NCBI GenBank assembly: GCA_035447065.1
Contig: DAOTGJ010000012.1
Coordinates: 18,258 to 82,257 of the forward strand
DNA from: CALEMW01 sp035447065
GTDB taxonomy: Bacteria > Krumholzibacteriota > Krumholzibacteriia > LZORAL124-64-63
DNA length: 64,000 nucleotides
Direction of reading: 5' to 3'
Numbering within the stretch: the first letter of the stretch is position 1; every line of letters begins with the position of its first letter. The notes under the pieces are model-generated. The model saw only the letters and a program-made list of their open reading frames with translations, did not search any database and was not told the DNA's origin. Shown here in pieces: positions 56,106-64,000 of this stretch. The translations under genes and the position numbers were made by a program.

Positions 56106-56465
56106 TTGACGCGTGCGCGTGAGAAACTGCGGGAGACCCTGGCCGAGATGCTCCAGGACTCCTTCGAACACGACCCCGGCGACCGGGAGCGCTTCCGGTC
56201 GCGCGAGGCCGTGGCCGTGCGCCATTTCTCGGCGCACGAGGAGGACCTCCTCACGCCCGCCGCGCGCGGCTATCTGCTCAGCCTGGCCCGCAGCCGCCAG
56301 CTGGGCCGGGTGCCCATGGAGCTCATCATCCAGTACGTGTCGCTGTTCTGGGAGGCCCCGGTGGACATCGGGGACCTGGAGGACCTGCTGGATCAGGTCG
56401 TCTTCGGCCTGCCGCCCGAGGACCTGGACGACCCGTCGGCCTGGTCGGGCCGCCGCTGCCACTGA
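56106..56465 (+). CDS. smg: Smg/DUF494-family protein
   Basis: A 119-residue cytoplasmic protein. The C-terminal two thirds (about 40-105) fits the DUF494 pattern: VRHFSAHEEDLLTPAARGYL, RVPMELIIQYVSLFWEAPVD then IGDLEDLLDQVVFGL. No biochemical function is established for the family. In many genomes it sits next to topA or dprA, and here topA follows after 27 bases, supporting the call. TTG at 56106 was chosen because GGAGGAG lies just before it. Confidence 0.8.
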   Translation: MTRAREKLRETLAEMLQDSFEHDPGDRERFRSREAVAVRHFSAHEEDLLTPAARGYLLSLARSRQLGRVPMELIIQYVSLFWEAPVDIGDLEDLLDQVVFGLPPEDLDDPSAWSGRRCH

Positions 56466-56492
56466 ACCCCGCCGCTGGAGCGAGGAGGGATC

Positions 56493-59249
56493 TTGAAGCT
56501 CATCGTCGTGGAGTCGCCCGCCAAGGCCCGCACCATCGAGAAGTTCCTGGGCAAGGACTACAAGGTGGCGGCCAGCTACGGCCACATCCGGGACCTGCCC
56601 GGCACCGCCTCGGAGATCCCCGCGCGCTACAAGGACGAGCCCTGGGCCCGGCTCGGCGTGAACCCCGACGACGACTTCGCCCCCGTCTACGTGGTCTCCC
56701 GCGAGAGCAAGAAGCACGTGGCGGAGCTGAAGAAGCTGCTGAAGCAGGCCGACGAGCTCCTGCTCGCCACCGATGAGGACCGCGAGGGGGAGGCCATCAG
56801 CTGGCACATCCTCGAGGAGCTCCAGCCCCGGGTGCCGGTGCGGCGCATCACCTTCCACGAGATCACCAAGGGCGCCATCCAGCGCGCCCTGGAGCAGCCC
56901 CGGGACGTGGACGATGCCCTGGTGCGCGCCCAGGAGAGCCGCCGCATCCTGGACCGGCTCTTCGGCTACACCCTCTCGCCCGTGCTCTGGAAGCGCGTGC
57001 GCACCAAGCTCAGCGCCGGACGCGTGCAGAGCGCGGCCCTGCGCCTGGTGGTGGAGCGCGAGGAGGAGCGCCTGGCCTTCCGCTCGGCGGTGTACTGGGA
57101 CGTGGACGCCGTGCTGGGCGCAGGGACCACGGAGTTCGAGGCGCGGCTGACCGACGTGGACGGCCGGCGCGTGGCCCAGGGCAAGGATTTCGATCCGGCC
57201 GACGGCACGCTCAAGAACGCCGCCAAGGTGGCGCACCTGGACAAGGACGCGGCCGACGCCATCACCGCCGGCGCCAAGAGCGCGCCCTGGACCGTGGCGC
57301 AGGTGGAGCGGAAGGAGGCCCGCAAGCGGCCGTCGCCTCCGTTCACCACCTCCACGCTGCAGCAGGCCGCCAGCTCGCGCCTGGGCATGACGCCGCGGCG
57401 CGCCATGCAGACGGCCCAGCGGCTGTACGAGGGCATCGAGCTGGGCGGCGGCGAGCGCACGGGTCTGATCACCTACATGCGCACCGACTCGCTGACCATG
57501 AGCGAGGAGGCCCTGGCCAAGGCCGAGGCCGTGATCCGCGCCACCTGGGGCGACCGCTACACCGACGGCCCCCGCCGCTACCGCACCCAGAGCAAGGGCG
57601 CCCAGGAGGCCCACGAGGCCATCCGTCCCACGGACATGGCGCGCACCCCGGAGATGGTGGCCGGCCGCCTGGACAAGGACGAGCTGGCCCTCTACCGCCT
57701 GGTCTGGCAGCGGGCCATGGCCTCCCAGATGACCGACGCCCTGCTGGACCGCACCACCGCGGACTTCACGGTGCAGGCCGCGGGCCAGGCCTGCGTGTTC
57801 CGCGCCAACGGCTCGGTGGTGCGCTTCCCCGGCTTCCTGGCCGTGACCGGCGGCGGACAGGGGGAGACGCTCCTGCCGCCCCTGGCCGAGGGCGACCGCG
57901 TGGCGCCTCTGGGCGAGCCCGCCGGCGAGGGCCTGGCCCTGCGCGACGTGACGTCCGAGGTCCACGAGACCGCGCCCCCTTCGCGCTTCACCGAGGCCTC
58001 GCTCATCAAGCGCATGGAGGAGGCCGGCATCGGCCGGCCCTCCACCTACGCGCCCACCATCTCCACGCTCCAGAACCGCGAGTACGTGGTCAAGCGCGGC
58101 GGCGCCCTGGTGCCCACCTACGTGGGCATGGCCGTGCTGCGCCTGCTGCGGGAACACTTCGACCACTACGTGGACCTGGGCTTCACCGCGCGCATGGAGA
58201 ACGAGCTGGACGCCATCGCCGACGGCAAGATGGACTGGCTCAGCTTCCTGCGCACCTTCTACCACGGCGGCGGCGAGGAGACCGGGCTGCTGCGCGAGGT
58301 GGACGCCGGCATGGACGTCATCGCCTACCCCAACATCCCGGTGGGCGAGCTGCCGGACACGGGGGAGCCGCTCACGGTGCGCATCGGCCGCAGCAACGCC
58401 TACCTGCAGGCCGGCGACGGCGACGACGCCCGCCGCGTGACGCTGCCCGTGGACCTGTTCATCGACGAGCTCACGCCGGAGAAGGCCGGAGACCTGCTGG
58501 AGGCGCGCGCCCGGTCGGACCAGCCCCTGGGCGAGGATCCGGAGACCGGCGAACGCATCTACGTGAAGACGGGCCCCTTCGGACCCTACCTGCAGCTCGG
58601 CGAGACCAGGGACGACGGCCCCAAGCCCAAGCGCGTGAGCCTGGGCCGCGGCACCGATCCCCACGACGTGGACCTGGAGACCGCCCTGCGCCTGCTGTCG
58701 CTGCCGCGGGTCATCGGCGAGCACCCGGAGACGGGCAAGAAGGTGCGCGCGGGCCTGGGCCGCTTCGGGCCCTACGTGGAGCACGACAAGATCTACGCCA
58801 GCGTGGCCAGCGCGGACCTGCTCTTCAGCATCACGCTGGAGCAGGCCCTGGAGGCCATCGCCAACAAGAACCGCAAGCCGGTGCTGAAGGACGTGGGCCG
58901 CCACCCGGAGACCGACGCGCCGATCCAGGTGCTCAAGGGCCGCTACGGTCCCTACGTGACCGACGGCAAGGTCAACGCCACCCTGCGCGACGCCGACGAT
59001 CTGGACGCCCTGACCGTGGACGCGGCGCTGGTCCTGCTGGCGGAGGCGGCGCAGCGCAAGGGCAAGAAGACCACCAAGAAGAAGACGGCGAAGAAGAAGG
59101 TCGCCAAGACCGCCAAGAAGACCGCGAAGAAGTCGACCGCGACCAAGAAGACGACGGCGAAGAAGGCCCCGGCCAAGAAGACCGCCGCCAAGAAGACGAC
59201 GGCCAAGAAGTCGACCGCCAAGAAGACCACCCGCAAGAGCGGGGCCTGA
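56493..59249 (+). CDS. topA: DNA topoisomerase I with lysine-rich tail
   Basis: TopA relaxes negative supercoils. The Toprim domain starts KLIVVESPAKARTIEKFLGK and has ATDEDREGEAISWHI. The catalytic tyrosine is Tyr328 in ITYMRTDS. IGRPSTYAPTISTLQNREYV follows near residue 510. The C-terminal region has three Topo C-repeats marked by GPFGPY (about 694), GRFGPY (756) and GRYGPY (816). No cysteine zinc fingers are present. The last 60 residues (from about 856) are Lys/Ala/Thr repeats like histone H1, encoded by a repetitive stretch at 59058-59246. The start is TTG. It is 918 residues. Confidence 0.96.
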   Translation: MKLIVVESPAKARTIEKFLGKDYKVAASYGHIRDLPGTASEIPARYKDEPWARLGVNPDDDFAPVYVVSRESKKHVAELKKLLKQADELLLATDEDREGEAISWHILEELQPRVPVRRITFHEITKGAIQRALEQPRDVDDALVRAQESRRILDRLFGYTLSPVLWKRVRTKLSAGRVQSAALRLVVEREEERLAFRSAVYWDVDAVLGAGTTEFEARLTDVDGRRVAQGKDFDPADGTLKNAAKVAHLDKDAADAITAGAKSAPWTVAQVERKEARKRPSPPFTTSTLQQAASSRLGMTPRRAMQTAQRLYEGIELGGGERTGLITYMRTDSLTMSEEALAKAEAVIRATWGDRYTDGPRRYRTQSKGAQEAHEAIRPTDMARTPEMVAGRLDKDELALYRLVWQRAMASQMTDALLDRTTADFTVQAAGQACVFRANGSVVRFPGFLAVTGGGQGETLLPPLAEGDRVAPLGEPAGEGLALRDVTSEVHETAPPSRFTEASLIKRMEEAGIGRPSTYAPTISTLQNREYVVKRGGALVPTYVGMAVLRLLREHFDHYVDLGFTARMENELDAIADGKMDWLSFLRTFYHGGGEETGLLREVDAGMDVIAYPNIPVGELPDTGEPLTVRIGRSNAYLQAGDGDDARRVTLPVDLFIDELTPEKAGDLLEARARSDQPLGEDPETGERIYVKTGPFGPYLQLGETRDDGPKPKRVSLGRGTDPHDVDLETALRLLSLPRVIGEHPETGKKVRAGLGRFGPYVEHDKIYASVASADLLFSITLEQALEAIANKNRKPVLKDVGRHPETDAPIQVLKGRYGPYVTDGKVNATLRDADDLDALTVDAALVLLAEAAQRKGKKTTKKKTAKKKVAKTAKKTAKKSTATKKTTAKKAPAKKTAAKKTTAKKSTAKKTTRKSGA
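59058..59246 (+). repeat. Low-complexity AAG-rich repeat encoding the TopA tail
   Basis: The stretch is made of imperfect repeats of AAGAAGAC(C/G) and GCCAAGAAG units. It is in frame with topA throughout and gives KKTT, KKTA and KKAP units. Its length may vary between strains. Confidence 0.85.
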
Positions 59250-59254
59250 CCCGC

Positions 59255-60631
59255 GTGGCCGGCCGCGATCTCGCACCCGTCCACGTGGTGGGCGGCGGTC
59301 TCGCGGGCAGCGAGGCCGCGCTGCAGCTCGCGGGGTTCGGCCTGTCCGTGATCCTGCACGAGATGCGGCCCGTGCGCGCCACGCCGGTGCACCGCGGCGG
59401 GGATCTGGCCCAGATCGTCTGCAGCAACTCCCTGAAGTCCACCGAGCCCACCACCGCGTCGGGCGCCTTCAAGACCGAGCTCGGCCGCCTGGGCTGCCGC
59501 CTCCTGGAGCTGGCGGCCCGGGAGGCCGTGCCCGCCGGATCGGCCCTGGCCGTGGACCGCGAGCGCTTCTCCGCGCGGGTGGCCGCCGCCCTGGCCGCCG
59601 CGCCCGGCGTGGAGCTGCGCCGCGAGCCCGTGGACGCCCTGCCGCGCGCGTCAGCGAGCCCGTGGATCGTGGCCACCGGCCCGTTGACCGACGACGCCCT
59701 GCGCGAGGACCTGGGCCGCCTCACCGGCTCCGCGGGGCTGCACTTCTACGACGCCATCGCGCCCACGGTCACCCTGGAGTCCCTGGACCAGACGCGCCTC
59801 TACCGCGCCGCCCGCTACGACCGCGGCGAGGCCGACTACCTGAACATCCCCCTGGACCGCGACCAGTACCGGGCCTTCGTGGCCGAGCTGCTGGCCGCCG
59901 AGCGTGCGGGGGTGCAGGAGTTCGACCGCAGCGAGCTCTTCGAGGGCTGCATGCCCGTGGAGGAGATCGCCGCCAGCGGCCCCGACACCCTCGCCTTCGG
60001 CCCCCTGCGTCCGGTGGGCCTGCGCGATCCCGGCACCGGCCGCCAGCCCCACGCCGTGGTGCAGCTCCGTCAGGAGAACGCCGAGGGCACGCTCTACGGC
60101 CTGGTGGGCTTCCAGACGCGGCTGAAGCAGGGGGAGCAGCGCCGCGTGTTCCGCGCCCTGCCGGGACTGCAGAACGCGGAGTTCGTGCGCTACGGCCAGC
60201 TCCACCGCAACTTCTACCTGGATACGCCGCGCGTGCTGGCGCCGGACTTCTCCCTGCCCGCGCACCCGCACCTGCGCTTCGCGGGGCAGATCACGGGGGT
60301 GGAGGGGTACGTGGAGTCCATCGCCTCGGGCCTGTGGACCGCGTGGCGCACCGCCGCGGACGTCCTGGGCCTGGCGCTGCCGCCCCTGCCGCCCACCACC
60401 CTGCTCGGCGCGCTCCTGGAGGGCTTCCTCCGCGACGACACCAGCAGCCGGCTCGCGCCCATGAACGTGCACTTCGGCCTGCTGCCCCGCCTGACCGACG
60501 GCCCCCGCGGCCGACGCGGCAAGCACGACCGCAAGCTCATCCTGACCGGCCGCGCCACGGCGGATCTGGACGCCTGGCTCGCCCACCCGCAGGTGCGCCG
60601 TCTGCTGGACCGGCGGGCCGGCGGGTGCTAG
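59255..60631 (+). CDS. trmFO: Folate-dependent tRNA (m5U54) methyltransferase TrmFO
   Basis: TrmFO methylates U54 in the T-loop of tRNA using methylenetetrahydrofolate and FAD. The FAD site VHVVGGGLAGSEAALQLA is at the N-terminus. Family stretches are LHEMRPVRATPVHRGGDLAQ, VCSNSLKSTEPTTASGAFK, FEGCMPVEEIAASGPDTLAF and ITGVEGYVESIASGL. The 458 residues are normal. The start is GTG, five bases after topA. The topA-trmFO-xerC-hslV-hslU order follows. Confidence 0.96.
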   Translation: MAGRDLAPVHVVGGGLAGSEAALQLAGFGLSVILHEMRPVRATPVHRGGDLAQIVCSNSLKSTEPTTASGAFKTELGRLGCRLLELAAREAVPAGSALAVDRERFSARVAAALAAAPGVELRREPVDALPRASASPWIVATGPLTDDALREDLGRLTGSAGLHFYDAIAPTVTLESLDQTRLYRAARYDRGEADYLNIPLDRDQYRAFVAELLAAERAGVQEFDRSELFEGCMPVEEIAASGPDTLAFGPLRPVGLRDPGTGRQPHAVVQLRQENAEGTLYGLVGFQTRLKQGEQRRVFRALPGLQNAEFVRYGQLHRNFYLDTPRVLAPDFSLPAHPHLRFAGQITGVEGYVESIASGLWTAWRTAADVLGLALPPLPPTTLLGALLEGFLRDDTSSRLAPMNVHFGLLPRLTDGPRGRRGKHDRKLILTGRATADLDAWLAHPQVRRLLDRRAGGC

Positions 60632-60651
60632 GGTCGCGCCCGGAGGTATCC

Positions 60652-61620
60652 GTGGACCCCTGCGACCGTTTCCTGCGTCATCTCAGCGTGGAGAAGGGCG
60701 CGAGCCCGCGCACCGTGGCCGCCTACGGCCGCGACCTGGCCGCGTTCCTGGCCGACGTGCGCGAGCACGCGGGCTGGGAGGATTCCGCACCCGACGCCTG
60801 GTCCCGCCTGGCCGACGACCGCGTCCTGCTGCGCGGCCACCTGGCCCGCCTGCGCCGCGCCGGCCGCGCGCCCTCCACCGTGGACCGCAAGCTGGCCGCC
60901 GTGCGCGCCTTCTTCCGTTTCCTGGTGCTGGACGGCCGCCTGACGGCGCTGCCCGAGGCCGCGGGCCGCACCGCCGGGGGAGGCCGACGCCGCCCGCTGC
61001 CCCACCAGCTGTCCGAGGAGACCGTGGACCAGCTCCTGGCCCTGCCGGACGCGTCCACGCCCCGCGGCCGCCGCGACCGCGCCCTGCTGGAGATGATCTA
61101 CGGCCTGGGCCTGCGCCTCTCGGAGGTGGTGGGTCTGGACCTGAGCCATCTGGACGTGCCGGACGAGCGCGTGCGCGTGCTGGGCAAGGGCGACAAGGAG
61201 CGCCTGCTGCCGCTGCTGGGCGCCACGGTGGCGGCCCTGCGGCCATGGCTGGAGGACCTCCTGGAACCGCGCGACCTGCAGGACCTGCTGGACGGCCGCC
61301 TCAGCGGCGCCCGCGCCGCGCGGCCCCTGTTCACCGGCCGCCGCGACCGCCGCATCAGCCCGCGCACCGTGCAGGCCCTGGTGGCCCGCTACGCCGGGGA
61401 ACTGGCCGGCCTGCGGGGCGTTTCCCCGCACGTCCTGCGCCACAGCTTCGCCACGCACCTGCTGGACGGCGGCGCCGGGATCCGCGTGGTCCAGGAGCTG
61501 CTGGGCCACGAGCACCTGGCCACCACCCAGATCTACACCCACCTCTCGCGCGCCCGCCTGCGCGAGGAGTTCCTCAAGGCCCACCCGCGCGCGCGCGGCG
61601 GGGCGACGGGAGACCGATGA
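60652..61620 (+). CDS. xerC: Tyrosine recombinase XerC/XerD
   Basis: The recombinase resolves chromosome dimers at dif. An N-terminal SAM-like core-binding domain (about 1-95) has FLRHLSVEKGASPRTVAAYG. The catalytic domain holds Arg155 in GLGLRLSEVVG, the Lys of VLGKGDKERLLPL, His260 and Arg263 in HVLRHSFATHLLDGG, His286 in LLGHEH and Tyr295 in TQIYTHLS. All catalytic residues are present. GTG at 60652 follows CGGAGG and gives 322 residues. Position between trmFO and hslV points to XerC (CodV), but XerD cannot be excluded. Confidence 0.92.
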   Translation: MDPCDRFLRHLSVEKGASPRTVAAYGRDLAAFLADVREHAGWEDSAPDAWSRLADDRVLLRGHLARLRRAGRAPSTVDRKLAAVRAFFRFLVLDGRLTALPEAAGRTAGGGRRRPLPHQLSEETVDQLLALPDASTPRGRRDRALLEMIYGLGLRLSEVVGLDLSHLDVPDERVRVLGKGDKERLLPLLGATVAALRPWLEDLLEPRDLQDLLDGRLSGARAARPLFTGRRDRRISPRTVQALVARYAGELAGLRGVSPHVLRHSFATHLLDGGAGIRVVQELLGHEHLATTQIYTHLSRARLREEFLKAHPRARGGATGDR

Positions 61621-62165
61621 CATCACTGCACGCCACCACGGTGCTGGCCGTCCTGCGCGACGGCAAGGGCGCCATCGGCAGCGACGGCCAGGTGACCCTG
61701 GGCAACACCGTCGTCAAGAACGGGGCCGTGAAGGTCCGCACCCTCTTCAACGGCCAGGTGCTGGCGGGCTTCGCCGGCGGCGTGGCCGACGCCCTGACGC
61801 TCTTCGAGACCTTCGAGGGCCACCTGGAGCGCTACCGCGGCAACCTGCGCCGCGCCACGGTGGAGATGGCCCGCGAGTGGCGCAGCGACCGCGTGCTGCG
61901 GCGCCTGGAAGCCATGCTGGTGGTCATGGACGCCCGCGAGATCTTCACGGTCAGCGGCAACGGCGACGTGCTGGAGGGCGACGGCGGCGTGACCGCCGTG
62001 GGCTCCGGCGCCCCGTACGCCCTGGCCGCGGCCCGTGCCCTCCACGCCCACACGCAGCTCCCCGCCGCGGACATCTGCCGCGAGGCCCTGACCCTGGCCG
62101 GCGAGATCTGCATCTACACCAACACCCGCATCACGGTGCTGGAGCTGGAAGGGGGCGCGGCGTGA
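61617..62165 (+). CDS. hslV: ATP-dependent protease subunit HslV
   Basis: HslV (ClpQ) is the peptidase of the HslUV protease. Removal of the first six residues would expose Thr7 of the ATTVLAV sequence as the nucleophile. IGSDGQVTLGNTVVKNGAVK and AGFAGGVADALTLFETFEGH are typical. It ends near ICIYTNTRITVLEL. It is 182 residues; the ATG overlaps the xerC stop and its stop overlaps the hslU GTG, so the three are coupled. Confidence 0.97.
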   Translation: MTSLHATTVLAVLRDGKGAIGSDGQVTLGNTVVKNGAVKVRTLFNGQVLAGFAGGVADALTLFETFEGHLERYRGNLRRATVEMAREWRSDRVLRRLEAMLVVMDAREIFTVSGNGDVLEGDGGVTAVGSGAPYALAAARALHAHTQLPAADICREALTLAGEICIYTNTRITVLELEGGAA

Positions 62166-63517
62166 ACCTGCTGACCTCGGGGGAGTCGTCCACCTGGACC
62201 TGCCGCGCCATCGTGGCCCAGCTGGACCGCTGGATCATCGGCCAGGACGACGCCAAGCGCGCCGTGGCCATCGCCCTGCGCAACCGCTGGCGGCGGCTGC
62301 GCCTGGATCCGGAGACGGCGCGGGAGATCGTGCCCAACAACATCATCATGATCGGGCCCACGGGCGTGGGGAAGACGGAGATCGCGCGGCGGCTGAGCCA
62401 GATCGCCGGGCTGCCCTTCGTGAAGGTGGAGGCCACCAAGTTCACGGAGAAGGGCTACGTGGGGCGCGACGTGGACTCCATGGTGCGCGACCTGGTGGAG
62501 GACGGCATCGCCCTGCTGCGGCGGCGCAAGGAGGAGGAGCTGCGCGAGGAGATCGACCGCGCGGTGGAGGAGAAGCTCATCGACGCCCTCTTCCCGCCCC
62601 TGGCCGTGGGCGACGATCCGGAACGCCAGCAGCGCTGGCAGCGCTCGCGCGACAAGATCCGCCAGCAGCTGCGCGACGGCGCCCTGGAGGACCGCGACGT
62701 CACCATCCGCACCACGGTGAGCAGCACGCCCATCGCCAACATCTTCACCGCCGCGGGCGAGGAGATGGACGCCTCGTTCAGCGACGGCCTGGGCAGCCTG
62801 TTCCCCAAGAAGACCAAGGAGACCACCCAGCCGGTGGGCCAGGCGCGGCGGGTGCTGCGCGGCGAGGAGCTGGACCGGCGCGTGGACGCGGACCAGCTGG
62901 CGGCGCGGGCCATCGAGCTGACCGAGCAGGGCGGCATCGTGTTCATCGACGAGATCGACAAGATCGCCGGTTCGGGCAAGGGCGCCGGCGGCCCCGACGT
63001 GAGCCGCGAGGGCGTGCAGCGCGACCTGCTGCCGGTGGTGGAGGGCACCACCGTGAGCACCAAGTACGGGCCGGTGCGCACGGACCACGTGCTGTTCATC
63101 GCCGCGGGCGCCTTCCACCTGAGCAAGCCCAGCGACCTGATCCCGGAGCTGCAGGGCCGCTTCCCCATCCGCGTGGAACTTGCGAACCTGGATCGGGAGC
63201 ATTACTTGCGGATCTTGAAGGAGACGGACGGGTCCCTGCTCAAGCAGTACACCGCCCTGCTGGCCGTGGACGGCTGCGCCCTGGAGTTCACCGACGACGC
63301 GGTGGACGCCATGGCGGGCATCGCCCACGACCTGAACCGGAGCCTGGAGAACATCGGCGCCCGCCGGCTGCAGACCATCCTGGCGCAGCTGCTGGACGAC
63401 GTGCTGTTCGCGGCGCCGGACCCCGACGCGCCCGGCGTCGTGGTGGACCGCGCCTTCGTGGAGAAGCACCTCGCCGTCATCGCGGCGGACGAGGACGTGA
63501 GCCGCTACATCCTCTAA
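62162..63517 (+). CDS. hslU: ATP-dependent protease ATPase subunit HslU
   Basis: HslU (ClpY) unfolds substrates for HslV. The N-terminal motif is IVAQLDRWIIGQDDAKRAVA, Walker A is GPTGVGKTE (from Gly65), followed by VEATKFTEKGYVGRDVDSMV, Walker B GGIVFIDEIDKIA and SREGVQRDLLPVVEGTTV. The intermediate domain is about 105-235. The C-terminus ends SRYIL, close to the usual SRFIL that inserts into HslV. The start is GTG and it is 451 residues. Confidence 0.98.
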   Translation: MNLLTSGESSTWTCRAIVAQLDRWIIGQDDAKRAVAIALRNRWRRLRLDPETAREIVPNNIIMIGPTGVGKTEIARRLSQIAGLPFVKVEATKFTEKGYVGRDVDSMVRDLVEDGIALLRRRKEEELREEIDRAVEEKLIDALFPPLAVGDDPERQQRWQRSRDKIRQQLRDGALEDRDVTIRTTVSSTPIANIFTAAGEEMDASFSDGLGSLFPKKTKETTQPVGQARRVLRGEELDRRVDADQLAARAIELTEQGGIVFIDEIDKIAGSGKGAGGPDVSREGVQRDLLPVVEGTTVSTKYGPVRTDHVLFIAAGAFHLSKPSDLIPELQGRFPIRVELANLDREHYLRILKETDGSLLKQYTALLAVDGCALEFTDDAVDAMAGIAHDLNRSLENIGARRLQTILAQLLDDVLFAAPDPDAPGVVVDRAFVEKHLAVIAADEDVSRYIL

Positions 63518-63550
63518 GCCCGCGGACGCGCGCGTCCGCCAGGAGGCCCC

Positions 63551-64000
63551 ATGAGTCTCGGCAAGAAGGACTTCCTCTCCATCGCCGACCACACGTCGGA
63601 GGACCTGCGCCGCATCCTGGAGCTGGCCAAGGAGCAGAAGCCCCTGGCCCGCCGCCACGAGCTGCCGCACAGCCACCCCAACCGCACCCTGGCCTGCGTC
63701 TTCGCCAAGCCCAGCCTGCGCACGCGCATCAGCTTCGAGACGGCCATGATGCAGCTGGGCGGCCAGTCCCTGTTCATCACGGACAAGGAGATCGGCATGG
63801 GCAAGCGGGAGAGCGTGTACGACGTGGCCAAGGTCCTGAGCCGCTTCGTGGACGGCATCATGATCCGCTGGTTCAGCAACGACGAGGTCATCGAGCTCGC
63901 CAGGCACGCCGACGTGCCGGTGATCAACGGCCTCACCGACCTGCTGCACCCCTGCCAGGTCATGGGCGACATCCTCACGGTGGAGGAGCACCTGGGCACC
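63551..64000 (+). CDS. argF: Ornithine carbamoyltransferase, N-terminal part
   Basis: The frame runs off the right edge after 150 residues. The carbamoyl-phosphate motif reads KPSLRTRISFE and the HPCQVMGDILTVEEHLG segment matches ornithine carbamoyltransferase rather than aspartate carbamoyltransferase. The ATG follows AGGAGG, 33 bases after hslU. The ornithine-binding SMG loop lies beyond the window, so a related carbamoyltransferase (for example acetylornithine-specific) cannot be excluded. Confidence 0.78.
   Translation, partial: MSLGKKDFLSIADHTSEDLRRILELAKEQKPLARRHELPHSHPNRTLACVFAKPSLRTRISFETAMMQLGGQSLFITDKEIGMGKRESVYDVAKVLSRFVDGIMIRWFSNDEVIELARHADVPVINGLTDLLHPCQVMGDILTVEEHLGT

Noticed and set aside
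59058..59246. Possible CRISPR or tandem-repeat array
   Set aside because: The repeats are short, without spacers, and stay in the topA frame as Lys/Ala/Thr codons.

Overview
The window is a GC-rich, gene-dense bacterial chromosome segment of about 64 kb. Roughly the first 35 kb is one large flagellar and motility locus; the rest holds a σ54 regulator, envelope genes and housekeeping genes. The organism is a diderm: there is a PorV-like outer-membrane barrel, two lytic transglycosylases, and a secreted M6 protease ending in a FlgD-Ig/type-A sorting-like domain. GTG and TTG starts are frequent. These features, a long SecA with a C-terminal SEC-C zinc tail, and σ54-controlled flagella suggest a GC-rich lineage near the FCB group (for example a Krumholzibacteriota- or Eisenbacteria-like phylum). 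That placement is inference and not proven by the sequence.

Layout. 1-2653 (+): end of flgK, flgL, fliW, csrA, closed by a terminator that lies inside the convergent fliT-like gene. 2663-5796 (-): fliC, fliD, fliS, fliT-like. 5797-6282 is the only long gene-poor stretch. It holds the flagellin leader with CsrA-site-like elements, a σ28-type promoter for fliC, and both a σ28-type and a σ54-type promoter for flgM. 6283-10441 (+): flgM, then a σ70-type promoter driving a histidine kinase and a σ54-type response regulator. 10473-26748 (+): a σ54-type promoter, an exported TPR-like protein, a FlgN-like protein, a second σ54-type promoter, then flgB, flgC, fliE-fliJ, motE-like, fliK, flgD, flgE, flbD, motA, motB, fliL, fliM, fliN, fliO. 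26840-35111 (+): a consensus σ54 promoter, fliP, fliQ, fliR, flhB, flhA, a divergent flhF, a small membrane protein, a σ54-type promoter, fliA with a C-terminal extension, and two uncharacterised small proteins. 35201: a FleQ/FlrA-like σ54 activator.

36.8-43.5 kb holds a PorV-like barrel (+), an MltD-like lipoprotein transglycosylase (-), a diguanylate cyclase and comEC (+). A near-perfect 25-bp palindrome sits between the divergent transglycosylase and cyclase genes. 43.5-53 kb: purC-purH-guaA behind a σ70-type promoter, then an M6 protease, a soluble-type lytic transglycosylase and a dolichol-kinase-like membrane protein, all tightly packed or overlapping. 53-64 kb: secA, smg/DUF494, topA, trmFO, xerC/D, hslV, hslU and the start of argF; the topA-trmFO-xerC-hslV-hslU order is the one known from Firmicutes.

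How it works together (inference from known families plus motifs seen here): the FleQ-like protein and the kinase/regulator pair would activate RNA polymerase-σ54 at five candidate promoters (10473, 11986, 26840, 33305, 6203) serving basal body, export and fliA/flgM genes. FliA would then transcribe fliC-fliD-fliS-fliT and boost flgM, while FliW and CsrA would tune flagellin translation through its leader. rpoN, flhG, flgF-J and chemotaxis genes are not in the window; flgF-J could lie beyond the left edge next to flgK.
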